Origin: Sva-07 sp963698565
GTDB lineage: Bacteria; Actinomycetota; Acidimicrobiia; Acidimicrobiales; Ilumatobacteraceae
DNA length: 64,000 nucleotides
Direction of reading: 5' to 3'
NCBI GenBank assembly: GCA_963698565.1
Contig: CAVORH010000028.1
Coordinates: forward strand, 186,001-250,000
Translations under genes and position numbers: made by a program
Shown: positions 52,286-62,308 of the stretch, piece after piece
How positions within the stretch are numbered: the first letter of the stretch is position 1
Layout: the number at the start of each line of letters is the position of its first letter
The notes under the pieces: generated by a model
The model's input: the letters and a program-made list of their open reading frames with translations, nothing else
The model's database searches: none
What the model was told of the DNA's origin: nothing

Positions 52286-52298
52286 TCGAGGCCAGTGC

Positions 52299-53150
52299 TC
52301 AGACGAACGTCGTCGTGTCGCCGACACGCACGACGCCGGGCTCGACGACCGTCGCGTACATCCCCAGGTTCTGATCGAGGTCGCGCACGATGTGGCGCAG
52401 CACGGCACGATCCGCCGGGATGCGGCCGTCGATCTCACGGGTGACCATCACGCACCGGGGGCAGGGCGAGCCGAACTCGATCGTCGCGGTTCCGACGGTG
52501 GCACGGCGCCCGGACCAGTCGAACTCGGGATGGCCAGGTGTCGATGCGTCGCGTCCGTCGTCACCGGTGTCGATCACGAGCGACGGCCGGAACCGGCGCA
52601 CGTCGACGTTCGACTCCGGGAGTGCCCGCCCCAGCGCGGCGAGAGCGGCGGTCGTCATCACCATCAGGGGAAAGGCGTCGTAGTAGGTGCCGGGCGGCGA
52701 CTCGAACTCGGCGATGATGGGCGGGAAGACCGAGAAGTCGGGGAACGGCTCGTCGGCCTCCCGTCCGAAGATGCCTCGCATCTCCGCCTCGATGTCCTCG
52801 GAGTCCGGGGCGCCGCGCCGATAGTGATCGAGGTCGTCGGCGGGGCGCAACGGCTCCAGGCTGACCGGATGGTCGATGGCGGCGCTCACCCGCTCGTCGA
52901 CGTCGGGGTCGCTCGTGCGCACGACCGAACCGTCGGGCAACGAGATCTCGACGTTGCCGTCGCCCAGGTCACGACCGCCGAGTTTCATGAGCGCACCGAT
53001 CTTCTTCGCCCCGCGGATCCCACCACGTTCGAGATCACGAGCCGCCCACGTGCGGTCACCGACGACACCGAGCTCGACGAGTCGAATCGTCTCGACGGTC
53101 TCGCCGACCATCGACTTGACCGGATACCGCCACAGCTCGCTCACCTGCAT
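52299..53150 (-). CDS. MOSC domain-containing protein
   Basis: 283-residue protein with an N-terminal MOSC_N-type beta-barrel (1-100, starting with SELWRYPVKSM) and the MOSC domain; the conserved Cys are C230 and C233 in SPCPRCVMVTREID. Related proteins (mARC, YcbX, YiiM) bind molybdenum cofactor and reduce N-hydroxylated compounds. ATG start at 53150. Convergent with the HtrA-like gene, 13 bp between stops. Confidence 0.87.
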   Translation of the reverse strand: MQVSELWRYPVKSMVGETVETIRLVELGVVGDRTWAARDLERGGIRGAKKIGALMKLGGRDLGDGNVEISLPDGSVVRTSDPDVDERVSAAIDHPVSLEPLRPADDLDHYRRGAPDSEDIEAEMRGIFGREADEPFPDFSVFPPIIAEFESPPGTYYDAFPLMVMTTAALAALGRALPESNVDVRRFRPSLVIDTGDDGRDASTPGHPEFDWSGRRATVGTATIEFGSPCPRCVMVTREIDGRIPADRAVLRHIVRDLDQNLGMYATVVEPGVVRVGDTTTFV

Positions 53151-53186
53151 GCGGTGAACTCTAGGTGTGGAGCCGTACCCGGGCGA

Positions 53187-54176
53187 TCAGCAGACGAGCA
53201 CAGCCGCTCCGCCGACGTCGCCGCTCGCCAGAGCGGCGAGCGTGGCGTTGGCGGCGGCCAGCGGATGGATCTCGATCACGGTCCGGATCGGAATCTCCAC
53301 AGCGAGCGCCAGGAACTCCTCGGCGTCACGACGGGTGAAGTTGGCGACGCTGCGCAGCCCCCGTTCGCGCCACAGGAGGTCGTAGTCGAACGAGGGAATC
53401 TCGTCGAGATGGATCGCATTGATCGCGACGGTGCCGCCCGGTCCGATGGCCCGGAGCGCCGCGACCACGACCGATCCGACGGGTGCGAACGTCACCGCCG
53501 CGTCGAGCGGGACCGGCGGTGGGTCGTCGTAGCCGCCGGCCCAGACTGCGCCGAGATCGAGCGCCCGCCGTCGCTCGGGTTCCGAGCGGGATGCGACGTA
53601 CACCTCGCAGCCCCAGTGGACGGCGACCTGCAACGCGAGGAGCGCTGAGGCTCCGAAGCCGTAGAGACCCAGCCGACCGCCCGGACGGATCCCGGACATC
53701 TTCAGTGATCGATACCCGATCACCCCGCCGCACAGCAACGGCGCCGCGTCCGTGTCGCCGAACCCGTCAGGGATCGCGAACGCGAAGTCCGCTCGTGCCG
53801 TCATCTGTTCGGCGTACCCGCCGTCACGGTCCCAACCCGTGAACTCGGCGTCGGCGCACAGGTTCTCGGCGCCCGAGCGGCACGCCGCACAGGTCCCGCA
53901 CGAGCCGGCCAGCCAGGCGACGCCCACCCGATCGCCCACCGCCCACCGGTCGACTCCGTCACCGACGGCCCGCACGCGGCCGACCACCTGGTGACCGGGC
54001 ACGATCGGCAGCCGTCTGGCCGGCAGGTCCCCCTCGACGAGCTGAAGATCTGTTCGGCACACGCCGCACGCAGCAACGTCGATCACGACCTCGCCGGGCG
54101 CGGGAACCGGGAGCGCGACATCGGCAGCGACGAGCGGGGCCTCACCGGCCGGGGCGGGCCGCCGCAGTTGTTGCAC
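53187..54176 (-). CDS. Zinc-binding alcohol dehydrogenase (MDR) family protein
   Basis: 329-residue medium-chain dehydrogenase. Catalytic zinc ligands C40 and H62, structural zinc C93, C96, C99 and C107, and the Rossmann motif GLYGFGASA. The sequence style (LPARRLPIVPGHQVVGRV, SGAENLCADAEFTGWDRDGGYAEQM) matches the AdhA/YjgB-like alcohol dehydrogenases. Start is uncertain: GTG at 54176 or TTG at 54185, both between this gene and the upstream WS/DGAT stop. Probably in one operon with the WS/DGAT gene and could supply fatty alcohol or aldehyde. Confidence 0.85.
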   Translation of the reverse strand: MQQLRRPAPAGEAPLVAADVALPVPAPGEVVIDVAACGVCRTDLQLVEGDLPARRLPIVPGHQVVGRVRAVGDGVDRWAVGDRVGVAWLAGSCGTCAACRSGAENLCADAEFTGWDRDGGYAEQMTARADFAFAIPDGFGDTDAAPLLCGGVIGYRSLKMSGIRPGGRLGLYGFGASALLALQVAVHWGCEVYVASRSEPERRRALDLGAVWAGGYDDPPPVPLDAAVTFAPVGSVVVAALRAIGPGGTVAINAIHLDEIPSFDYDLLWRERGLRSVANFTRRDAEEFLALAVEIPIRTVIEIHPLAAANATLAALASGDVGGAAVLVC

Positions 54177-54198
54177 CCGCGTCAACGGCCACCGCCTC

Positions 54199-55653
54199 TC
54201 AGAGGGCGAGGATGTCGGCGAACGCCGACTCGATGGCGTCGCGGAAGTCGCCCGGCGCGTCGATGGCGACCGGGTCGATGAACAGGCCGATGTCGAAGCT
54301 GTTCTCGTACGACAGCGCCGTTGCGTTGCAGGCGGTTCCGGCGACGGGACCCATCGAGATGATTCGCAGCACCCTCGCACCGGACACGTACAGCGCGAAC
54401 GGAGCGCCACGCAGGTTCGACGTGGCGAAGTCGATCTTCGCGGCCGCCGCACGAGCGGCGCTCGTGACCACCGAGGTCGGCAGCAGGTTGGCCACGCCGG
54501 ACAGGGCGCCCATCCCGCCTCCGGTCGACATCGATTCGCGCTTCGCTGCCAGGCGTTCGTGGATGTCGGTGATCCGCTCGTCGAGCGGCATCGCGACGCC
54601 TGGGACCTGCACCGGCACCGGCGTGAACGAGTTGCCACCGATCGCACTGTCGTGACGGGTGCTGAGCACGAAGCTCGTGTTGAACGCATCGACCTCGACG
54701 CCGCGGTCGGCGTGGTAGCGGACGGCGCCTTCGGTCAGGCCGGCGAGGAACACGTCGTTGATGGTCACACCCAACTGCTTCGCGGCGGCCTTGAGCTCGT
54801 CGAGCGGCACCGTCAGATGTTCGAGATGACGATGGCGAGACCGCTCCTTCCACAACGGGGATCCACCGGCGACCTCGTTCCCCGAACCGGTGAGCGCACC
54901 GAGCGTCGACGTGAGCGCCCCGAACGCGCCGTCGATCGTGTCGCGAGCTCGCTGCGGGTCGGCGGGCCAGATGACGACCTCGCCGGCGACACGCCGCACG
55001 ACGCCCAGCTCCCGACGCACGAGGTGTGCGAGCGACTGCCCGACCGTGGCGGCGAACCCGTCGGTCAGGTCCCCACCGAGCTGCTTGGCGTGGTGCGCCT
55101 CGACCGCTGCCTCGACGATTCCTTCGAGATCGATGTCGTCAGGCGGAGGATCGTCCGGGTCGAGCTGCTGGTACATCTCGGCCATCCGGAGCTGGCCGAT
55201 CCCGTCGCTGACCGCGTGGTGGACGATCGACCAGATCGCCGACCGCCCTCCCTTCAACCCGTCGATGACGACGAACCGCCACAGCGGGCGGGTCCGGTCG
55301 AGCGGCTCCTGGTACAGCTGGGCAGCGAGATCGAAGAGCTGTCGTTCGGTTCCGGGCTTCGGCAGCCGCAACCGCCGCATGTGGTAGTCGATGTCGAACT
55401 CAGGGTCGGGCACCCACGCCGGCGGTGCGAGACGGCCGAGCCCCGGCACGACCCGCTCGTAGAGGCGGGGCATCTTCGCGACGGCGCGACGCAGGGTTCG
55501 ACGGAAGTGCTCCTCGTCGATCGTGCCCTGCAGGATCGTGACCGCCGCACCGCTCGGGTTGAGCCACGGATCCTTCTCGATGTTCCACATGAGCGCCTCG
55601 TGGTCGGACATGCGGTCGTTGAAGCGTTGTTCACGTTCTCGGGTCTCGGCCAT
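54199..55653 (-). CDS. WS/DGAT/MGAT family O-acyltransferase (second copy)
   Basis: 484-residue wax-ester synthase/diacylglycerol acyltransferase. Active-site motif H145-H146-A-V-S-D150-G151 and RPLWRF (122-127). Only distantly similar to the copy at 21605, with a longer central region. ATG start at 55653. The upstream HAD-PlsC gene and downstream dehydrogenase on the same strand make this a small lipid-storage cluster. Confidence 0.92.
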   Translation of the reverse strand: MAETREREQRFNDRMSDHEALMWNIEKDPWLNPSGAAVTILQGTIDEEHFRRTLRRAVAKMPRLYERVVPGLGRLAPPAWVPDPEFDIDYHMRRLRLPKPGTERQLFDLAAQLYQEPLDRTRPLWRFVVIDGLKGGRSAIWSIVHHAVSDGIGQLRMAEMYQQLDPDDPPPDDIDLEGIVEAAVEAHHAKQLGGDLTDGFAATVGQSLAHLVRRELGVVRRVAGEVVIWPADPQRARDTIDGAFGALTSTLGALTGSGNEVAGGSPLWKERSRHRHLEHLTVPLDELKAAAKQLGVTINDVFLAGLTEGAVRYHADRGVEVDAFNTSFVLSTRHDSAIGGNSFTPVPVQVPGVAMPLDERITDIHERLAAKRESMSTGGGMGALSGVANLLPTSVVTSAARAAAAKIDFATSNLRGAPFALYVSGARVLRIISMGPVAGTACNATALSYENSFDIGLFIDPVAIDAPGDFRDAIESAFADILAL

Positions 55654-55704
55654 GGGGTCCTCGGATGTTGCGGTCAGGAGTGTGCGGGCGGCAGCGGGTG
55701 AGCG

Positions 55705-57138
55705 TCAGGTGTCGGTGCCCGGGCGGCGGCTCAGTTCGGCCTCCGGATCACCGTGATACCCCGGCGGATAGGTGAGCGCCAACTCCTCGGGGGTCGGCGT
55801 GCGACGCTTGCGCGCCTCCGGCGGGAGCAGCGCACCGATCGCCTTCATGATCTTCTTCGTGTCGGCATCGGGGTTCCGGTACTTCAGCGGCACCGGCGGC
55901 CCGATCGTCGCGGTCACCAGCGGGCGATCGGTGATCGAGAACTTCGGGAGCCGGGCACTGCGGGGCCAGACCTTCTCGGTCCCCCAGAGCCCGACCGGGA
56001 TCACCGGCGCACCGGTTGCCGCAGCGATGCGAGCGGCACCCCACCGGCCCTTCAGCACGGGATCGAAGAAGGCCGGGCCGCGGGGGATCGTGCCCTCGGG
56101 CGCGATCATCAGCAGCTCGCCCGCCTCGACGGCGGCGATCGCTGCCTCGAGGGGCTCGTCGGAACCGGTGCCGCGATCGACCCGGATCCCGCCGGACGCC
56201 TTCATGATCCGACCGACGATCGGGACGTCGAAGACCTCCTTCTTGCCGAGGCCGCGGACGTTCCGCCCCGCCTTCGCGATCACGAGCGCCATCACCGTGG
56301 GATCGAAGTACGACCGGTGGTTGAAGACCAGGATCGCCGGCCCCGACGACGGGATGTGCTCGATGCCCTCGAACTCGATGCGAGCGTTCGGCGCCATGAT
56401 CTGGGGGCGCACGAACGGCCGCCCCCACTCCTGCAGCTCGCGCCCGGCAATCTTGGCGACACCCTCGGAGCGATCGAAGTGTGTCACGGGCCAGCCGCGG
56501 ATCGTGGCGGTCACCCGCAACTGCAGGTCGGGATTGACGACGACCGGGTGGCCGACCGACGCGAGCAATGGCGCGTCGAAGTAGCTGTCGCTGTAGGCCC
56601 AGCTCTCGGACAGGGCGACGCCGTGGTCTCTCGCCCACTCCGCGATCGCATCGGCCTTCGTGCGCCCCCAGACGAACGGCCCGTCCATCCGGCCGGTGAA
56701 CGCCTCGCCGTCGTCGGTGCGCTCCCACCGGGTGGCGACGGTGTCGTCGAACCCGAGGCGGTCGGCGAAGGGCTTCACGAACACCAGCGGGGAGGTGGTC
56801 GCCATCACGAGGCGCCGACCGGCGGCCCGGTGCTCCTCGATCGCCTTCTCGGCCCCCGGCAGCAACATCGTTGCGAGTTCCTCGGCGGCAGCCTCCATGG
56901 CGGCCGCAACCGTCTCGACGCTCCAACCCGCCGCGACCCGGCTCGACAGACGCGCCGGCTGCATCAACAACCACGTCTCGCCGAACTGCTCGTAGAACCG
57001 GGTGAACACGTCGACCAGCGGAAGGTCGTGCCCGCCGCCGAGGCCGTGTTCCGCCAAATGCTTGCGGAACACGGTCGCCGACGACGAGGTGATGAGGGTC
57101 CGATCGAGATCGAACACGGCGGCGACCTGTCGCGACAT
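55705..57138 (-). CDS. HAD-IB phosphatase / lysophospholipid acyltransferase (PlsC) fusion
   Basis: 477-residue bifunctional protein as in mycobacteria. N-terminal HAD-IB domain (1-210) with motif I AVFDLDRT (D10, D12) and motif IV YSDSYFD; C-terminal 1-acylglycerol-3-phosphate acyltransferase (about 250-440) with the HX4D motif NHRSYFD (H274, D279) and the EGT motif (348-350). Makes phosphatidate and may dephosphorylate an intermediate, feeding triacylglycerol formation by the WS/DGAT downstream. ATG start at 57138. Confidence 0.9.
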   Translation of the reverse strand: MSRQVAAVFDLDRTLITSSSATVFRKHLAEHGLGGGHDLPLVDVFTRFYEQFGETWLLMQPARLSSRVAAGWSVETVAAAMEAAAEELATMLLPGAEKAIEEHRAAGRRLVMATTSPLVFVKPFADRLGFDDTVATRWERTDDGEAFTGRMDGPFVWGRTKADAIAEWARDHGVALSESWAYSDSYFDAPLLASVGHPVVVNPDLQLRVTATIRGWPVTHFDRSEGVAKIAGRELQEWGRPFVRPQIMAPNARIEFEGIEHIPSSGPAILVFNHRSYFDPTVMALVIAKAGRNVRGLGKKEVFDVPIVGRIMKASGGIRVDRGTGSDEPLEAAIAAVEAGELLMIAPEGTIPRGPAFFDPVLKGRWGAARIAAATGAPVIPVGLWGTEKVWPRSARLPKFSITDRPLVTATIGPPVPLKYRNPDADTKKIMKAIGALLPPEARKRRTPTPEELALTYPPGYHGDPEAELSRRPGTDT

Positions 57139-57161
57139 GGTCGCGAGACTACGTGGTCTCG

Positions 57162-59439
57162 TCAGGGAGTGAGCACGGGAAGGGTGCTGACCCCCTGGAT
57201 GATCCCGTTGCTCGCGGGGCGGTCGGGGTCGACGACCGTCGCACCGCCGATCGTCACCGATCCGGACGGGTCTCGTACCACCGGCAACTCGTTGCCGTAC
57301 TCCGCGTACTCGACATCGGCCATGTCGGCCAGCGGAATCGTCCCTTCGATGAGCAGCTGGAGCACGAAGTCTGCGGCTGCGTCGGCATCGGCGAGAAGCG
57401 AGTCGACGAACGCCGGATCGACGAAGGCCGAATCCTGGGGCGCCACTGCGGTGAAGGTCGCCGGGTAGTCGAAGATGTCGGGCAACGACGGCTCAGCGGC
57501 CTCGACGATCTGCACGAGCGTTTCGTACGTGCCGGCGTTCTGGAGTTCCTCCAGCAGGGTGCCGACCGACTGAGGCGGGGCGGTGGTCGGTGGCGGGGTC
57601 GTCGTCGCCGGCGGGGTCGTCGTCGGTGGGACCGTCGTGGCGGGCGGCGCGGTGGTCGCAGGCGGCTCCGTGGTCGCGGGTGGCACGGTGGTCGTCGGCG
57701 GTGTCGCGCTCGCCGCACCGAGTTCGTAGATCGCCTGCAGGGTGGCGGTGTCGATCACACCGGTCTCCGGCACACCGAGCTCACGCTGGAGCGCCTTGAC
57801 CGAATCGGTGAGCTGCGGGGTCCAGATGCCGTCGATCGGGCCGGTCGTAGAACCCGAGCTCGGTCAGCAGGATCTGCACCTCCATCGTGCTCTGCATCAG
57901 CGCGTCGGCCTGGTCACCCAGTGCCTCGCGCATCGCCGCGTCGGTCGCCGCGTCCCACACGCCCGTGGGTGGAAGGCCGACCGAGGTCTGGAATGCAGCG
58001 ATCGCCGCAGTCAGTTCCGGGCTGTCGAGCCCGTCGATCGGGCCGTCGTAGAAGCCGAGGAAGGTCAAGGCCGTCTGGATCTGGGTGTTCAACGATGCCG
58101 CGGCGTACGCCTCGTACTGGCGCCGCAGCACGGTGACGTCGACGTCGGCGCTCTCGATGTCGGTGATCTCGCCACCCTCGAGGCGGGCCGACGTGAAACG
58201 GGCGAACGTGGGGTCGCCGTTGTCGTCGAGGGCGATCTGGCCGCTCACGCCGTCGTAGTCGATGTCGTCGCCGGCAGCGAGGTTGTCGAGACAGTCGGCG
58301 TAGGTCGTGCAGGGGACACCACCACCGGTGACATCGATCGCTGCTTCGGCGAGCGTGTCCGCGTCGCCGGCATCGAGCACGGCCGTGGCCAGAGAGAGCA
58401 CGACGGCGCAGTCGTAGGCCTGAGGAGCGTTGGCGATCTGGCCGTTCGGATCGGCGTCGTAGAGCCGTTCGAGGAACGCTCGCGTTCCCATGGCGCCGAA
58501 CATCTGGAACCCGTCGACGGCGGTGGCCTCGGTTCCAGCGGTGGCCAGGTCGGCGATGCGCGGAGCGAAGAACGATTCGAGGCCGATGATCGTCGAGGGA
58601 TCGAGGCCCTCCGAAACGAGCGCCGACAGGAGGTTCGCCCCCTCTTCGTAGGTGACCAGGATCGACACGTCGGGCTCGAGGGCTGCGACTTCCTCGGCGG
58701 TGCCGGCGAACTGGACTCGGCGGGGGTTGTAGTCGACGACCAGCGGGACGAGCCCGGCCGACTGGAGGACGGCAGCCATCGTGTTGCCGACAGACCGACC
58801 GTAGGCGTCGGCGCGAGCGACGATCGCCACCTTCCACGCTGCATCCGGAGCGGTTTCGTCACGCCGGTTGATGATCTGACCGGCGAGGTAGGCGGAGGTG
58901 ATGTCGTCGGGCACTGCGGTGCGGAACAGCGCGAGGGGATCCTGACCGAGCGTCAGTCTCGGCACGGTCGCCGACGCCGAACAGATCGTCGAGTCGAGCG
59001 CGACGACCTCGTCGCGCACCTCGATGCCCCCGGACGAGCCGGCCGGGCCGATGAGCGCCTGGGCGCCCCCGTCGACCGCTGCGGTGACGTTCGCCGCGGG
59101 CTCGGCACCGGGCTCCGCGGCCGAGGTGCTGATCGACAGCGGCCCGTCGAGCACTCCGCCGCCGGCGTTGACGTCCTCGACGGCGAAATCGGCGCCGCGC
59201 ACCTGTCCCTGGAAGAGGGTCGCCAGCAGGCCGGGAGGCGGAGCCAGCAGCGCGAGGTCGAGACCCTCGCCGGTCAGACCGGCCTCGGTCGTCGGGGCGC
59301 TCACCTCCTCGGTGGTGGTCGGCGCTGCCAGCGTGGTCGCCGGCGTTGCGTCGTCATCGCTGCTGCACCCGGCGATCACGACGGCGGCGCCGATCAGCGC
59401 GGCCACCGGACGGCTCCATCTGCTACGGACCATGACCAC
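57162..59439 (-). CDS. Solute-binding lipoprotein + two peptidoglycan-binding domains + fasciclin domain, frameshifted
   Basis: Multi-domain lipoprotein (lipobox VIAGC, C25). In order: a Leu/Ile/Val-type periplasmic-binding fold (about 55-405), a PG_binding_1 domain (about 420-480), a second one (about 490-555), a Pro/Thr-rich linker, and a C-terminal fasciclin/FAS1 domain (about 625-755). One extra base at about 57842-57846 (GACCGGCCC for GACGGCCC) breaks the frame inside the second peptidoglycan domain; without it the protein has about 758 residues. As given, the open frames are 59439-57781 and 57773-57162. Suggests an adhesin-like binding protein fixed to the wall. ATG start at 59439. Confidence 0.82.
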
Positions 59440-59601
59440 TCCCTCGAATTCGACGAAAACCGTGTTGCTGGCGGAACTCGCGGGCGATGGTCGACCGCGA
59501 GCGAAACGTAGCGGTGTATCGGCACGCCGAACCGGGACCTTGAGCGCGAATTCGCGAGTTCACCCGATGTGGGTGAACCGCCGGTTGGCTAACCTCGTCC
59601 G

Positions 59602-60528
59602 GTGTCCGAACGTCGCATGAGAATCGGTGTCCAACTCCCCGAGGTCGAGTGGGAGGTCCCGTTCCCGGAGTTGCTCTCCATGGCGAAGACCGCCGAGGCG
59701 GTCGGCTTCGACTCGCTCTGGCTCGGCGACCACCTGCTGTACGAACTCGAGGCGGGCGATCGCGGACCGTGGGAGGTGTGGACCTCGCTGGCAGCGATCG
59801 CCGCCTCGACCACCACGATCGAGATCGGCCCACTGGTGGCATCGACCAGCTTCCACGCACCGGCGATGTTGGCCAAGCAGGCGACGACGGTCGACGCGAT
59901 CTCGGGCGGTCGCCTGATCCTCGGGCTCGGTGCCGGGTGGAACCGGAGGGAGTACGACGCCTTCGGGTTCGCCTACGACCATCGTGTGAGCCGGTTCGAG
60001 GAGGCGTTCACGATCGTGCGGACGCTCCTGCGCGAGGGCGAGATCGACTTCCACGGCGACTGGTACGAGCTCGAGCGCTGCGTCCTGCACCCGCGGGCGA
60101 GCAACGCCGGGCCCCCGCTGATGGTCGGCTCGATCGGCGCCCGGATGCTCGACATCACCCTGCCACACGTCGACGCCTGGAACATGTGGTGGAGCCAGTA
60201 CGGCAACACGGTCGAGGGGTTCCGGCGCGAGAAGGAACGCGTCGATGCGCTGATCGAGGCTGCCGGCCGAACCGGGCAGGTCGCCGCGACGGCGGCCGTC
60301 CTCGTACAACTCGAGGGCGGGCTCGGTCGCCAGATGGGCGACTACGACGACTTCGACACGGTGCAGCCGATCACCGGCACACCCGAGGAACTCGCCGACC
60401 GACTCCGCGAGTTCGAGGACGCCGGCGCCGCCCACGTCCAACTCGTCGTCGATCCGATCACGCGTGAGACGATCGAGTGGTTCGCGGACATGCTCGCCGC
60501 GTTCCACCGGCGGCCGACGACCGGGTGA
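59602..60528 (+). CDS. LLM-class (luciferase-like) flavin- or F420-dependent oxidoreductase
   Basis: 308-residue TIM-barrel oxidoreductase. Luciferase-like signatures include VGFDSLWLGDHLLY, SGGRLILGLGAGWNRREYDAFGF and PLMVGSIGARMLDI. The cofactor could be FMN or F420, as actinobacteria hold many F420-dependent members. The start is GTG at 59602; an ATG at 59617 (MRIGVQLPE) begins exactly at the first strand and is as likely. Convergent with the fucose-isomerase-like gene (3 bp apart). Confidence 0.85.
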   Translation: MSERRMRIGVQLPEVEWEVPFPELLSMAKTAEAVGFDSLWLGDHLLYELEAGDRGPWEVWTSLAAIAASTTTIEIGPLVASTSFHAPAMLAKQATTVDAISGGRLILGLGAGWNRREYDAFGFAYDHRVSRFEEAFTIVRTLLREGEIDFHGDWYELERCVLHPRASNAGPPLMVGSIGARMLDITLPHVDAWNMWWSQYGNTVEGFRREKERVDALIEAAGRTGQVAATAAVLVQLEGGLGRQMGDYDDFDTVQPITGTPEELADRLREFEDAGAAHVQLVVDPITRETIEWFADMLAAFHRRPTTG

Positions 60529-60531
60529 GGC

Positions 60532-61791
60532 TCAGTCGGCGACGGCGAGCGTCCACCAACGGCGGAGTCGCTCCCCGTGATGACCCGAGGCGAGGACGAT
60601 GTGGTTGCCCAACGGCCGCTCGAGCAACTCGCGCACGTGGCCACTCGACAGCGCGACCGTGACCTGCGTGCGGCAGAGGTCGGGATCGTCGCCGGTGTCG
60701 ACGATGTCTCCCTCGACGATCCAGCACTCGTCCAGATCGTTGCCACCGAGGCGCAGCAGCGTGACCGGCTGCGACGCGAAGTGTCCGCTGATACCGACGC
60801 CCTTGCCGGACTCGAAATGTGTGTCGAGGGCGAACCCGTCGAGCATCGATGGGGCCACCGTGCAGTGCGCGAGCACCAGCTGGTTCTCGTCGAGGTCGAC
60901 GTTGGCCGGGTTCGCCATCCACGACGGTTGATCGAGGAGATGGCGCACGAGCAACATCGCCAACGTCGACGGGACATCGCCCTCGCAGCCGGCGACGATG
61001 CCGTCGTCGTTGAGGCTGGCGAGTGCGAGGCAGCCCGACGTGCCGGGATCGCCGAGGAGATCGAAGCACCGGACGGTGACGGCGTCGAGCGCATGGTCGT
61101 CGAGCACGTCGCCGAGCGCGGAACGCACACCCATCGCGTCGCCGACCGCCTTGTCGTCGACGGTGGTTCGGGTCGGGTCGGCGACCTTCGTGAACCGCTC
61201 GGCGAGCACGCCCGTGGGGACCACCGGAATCCGCGTGAGCTCGATCATCCTGGTCGGCTCCACGGTCACCAGCTCGGGGCCCCAGCGGCGTCGGACGACC
61301 TCCGCGGTGGGGCTGCTCGCCACGAGCCACGACGACGGCCCGCCGACGACGCCGAGTCGGGTCGACCGGAAACGGCGAATGGCTTCGGCATCGCCGACGG
61401 CCTCGTCGAGCCGGGGGGCATCGGCGTCGGCGTCGCCGCTGACGAACACGATGCGGCCGCGACCACCATGCTGATGGAGCGCAGCGAGGGTCTCCAACGC
61501 TGCCGGCAGCGAGTTGTGCGCACGATGGGCGACCAGCGTCACCACCTCGTCGCCGTGTGACACCCTGCGCTCGGCGATCGCATCGAGCACCGATCGCTCG
61601 GTTCCGCCGGTGGCGATCACGTACAACACGGGAGCGTCGTCACCAGCGACACCTGCGGCGAGCCGACCGCCGAGCTGATCGAGCACGCTGCGTACCGGTC
61701 TGGTGAGCTGGTCGACTGAAGCGGCATCGTGCAGCCCGGAGGCGAACACCGAGTAGACGAACCGCGCCGTTGCGCCCTCGGCGGGGGTCAT
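60532..61791 (-). CDS. L-fucose/D-arabinose isomerase-family protein
   Basis: 419-residue protein. The C-terminal half (GCLALASLNDDGIVAGCEGDVPS..., HCTVAPSM) is the fold of the L-fucose isomerase family, with the metal-site residues in ACEGD-like and H positions; the N-terminal half is Rossmann-like. Such proteins in actinobacteria and archaea are often annotated only as fucose isomerase-like, and the substrate is uncertain. ATG start at 61791 overlaps the thioredoxin stop by 4 nt, so the two are co-translated. Confidence 0.8.
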   Translation of the reverse strand: MTPAEGATARFVYSVFASGLHDAASVDQLTRPVRSVLDQLGGRLAAGVAGDDAPVLYVIATGGTERSVLDAIAERRVSHGDEVVTLVAHRAHNSLPAALETLAALHQHGGRGRIVFVSGDADADAPRLDEAVGDAEAIRRFRSTRLGVVGGPSSWLVASSPTAEVVRRRWGPELVTVEPTRMIELTRIPVVPTGVLAERFTKVADPTRTTVDDKAVGDAMGVRSALGDVLDDHALDAVTVRCFDLLGDPGTSGCLALASLNDDGIVAGCEGDVPSTLAMLLVRHLLDQPSWMANPANVDLDENQLVLAHCTVAPSMLDGFALDTHFESGKGVGISGHFASQPVTLLRLGGNDLDECWIVEGDIVDTGDDPDLCRTQVTVALSSGHVRELLERPLGNHIVLASGHHGERLRRWWTLAVAD

Positions 61792-62216
61792 CCGAGCGCC
61801 TCGATACGGGCCCGCAGGACGTGCTCGGGCTGTGCGCCGACGACGGTTTCCACGACCTCGCCCTCACGCATGAACAGCAGCATCGGAATACTGCGGGCCT
61901 GATGACGCTGCGCCGTCATCGGCGACTCGTCGACGTTGACCTTCACGACCTTGAGATCGGCGGCGAAGTCGACGGCGAGCTTCTCGAGGATCGGCGCCAC
62001 CATGCGACAGGGCCCACACCATGGGGCCCAGAGGTCGACCAGGACCAGCCGCTTCGTCTCGACCGCAGCAGCGAAGTCGGCATCGCCGGCCTCGACGAGC
62101 CACGGAAGGTCGACGTGGCAGCTCGCACACCGGGGCGAGCCCGATGCCGAGACCGGTACCCGGTTCTTCGTCCCGCATGCCGGACACACGACCACTTGAT
62201 TCGCCACGTCCTGCAC
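61788..62216 (-). CDS. trxC: Thioredoxin 2 (TrxC-like) with N-terminal zinc ribbon
   Basis: 142-residue thioredoxin: a zinc-ribbon extension with CPAC (C11, C14) and CASC (C30, C33), then a thioredoxin domain with WCGPC (C67, C70) and the cis-Pro SIPMLLF. This is the TrxC architecture. The start is GTG at 62216; a GTG at 62207 is also possible. Downstream is the fucose-isomerase-like gene with a 4-nt overlap. It may reduce MsrB or ribosomal disulfides. Confidence 0.88.
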   Translation of the reverse strand: MQDVANQVVVCPACGTKNRVPVSASGSPRCASCHVDLPWLVEAGDADFAAAVETKRLVLVDLWAPWCGPCRMVAPILEKLAVDFAADLKVVKVNVDESPMTAQRHQARSIPMLLFMREGEVVETVVGAQPEHVLRARIEALG

Positions 62217-62308
62217 GGTACGGGAAGCCCGTCCGATCGACCAGGGTCGATCGTCCCTCGGGTCGGCCCGTCAGGTCGTTCGCGACGCGGATCGGGTTCA
62301 CTGGTGAC

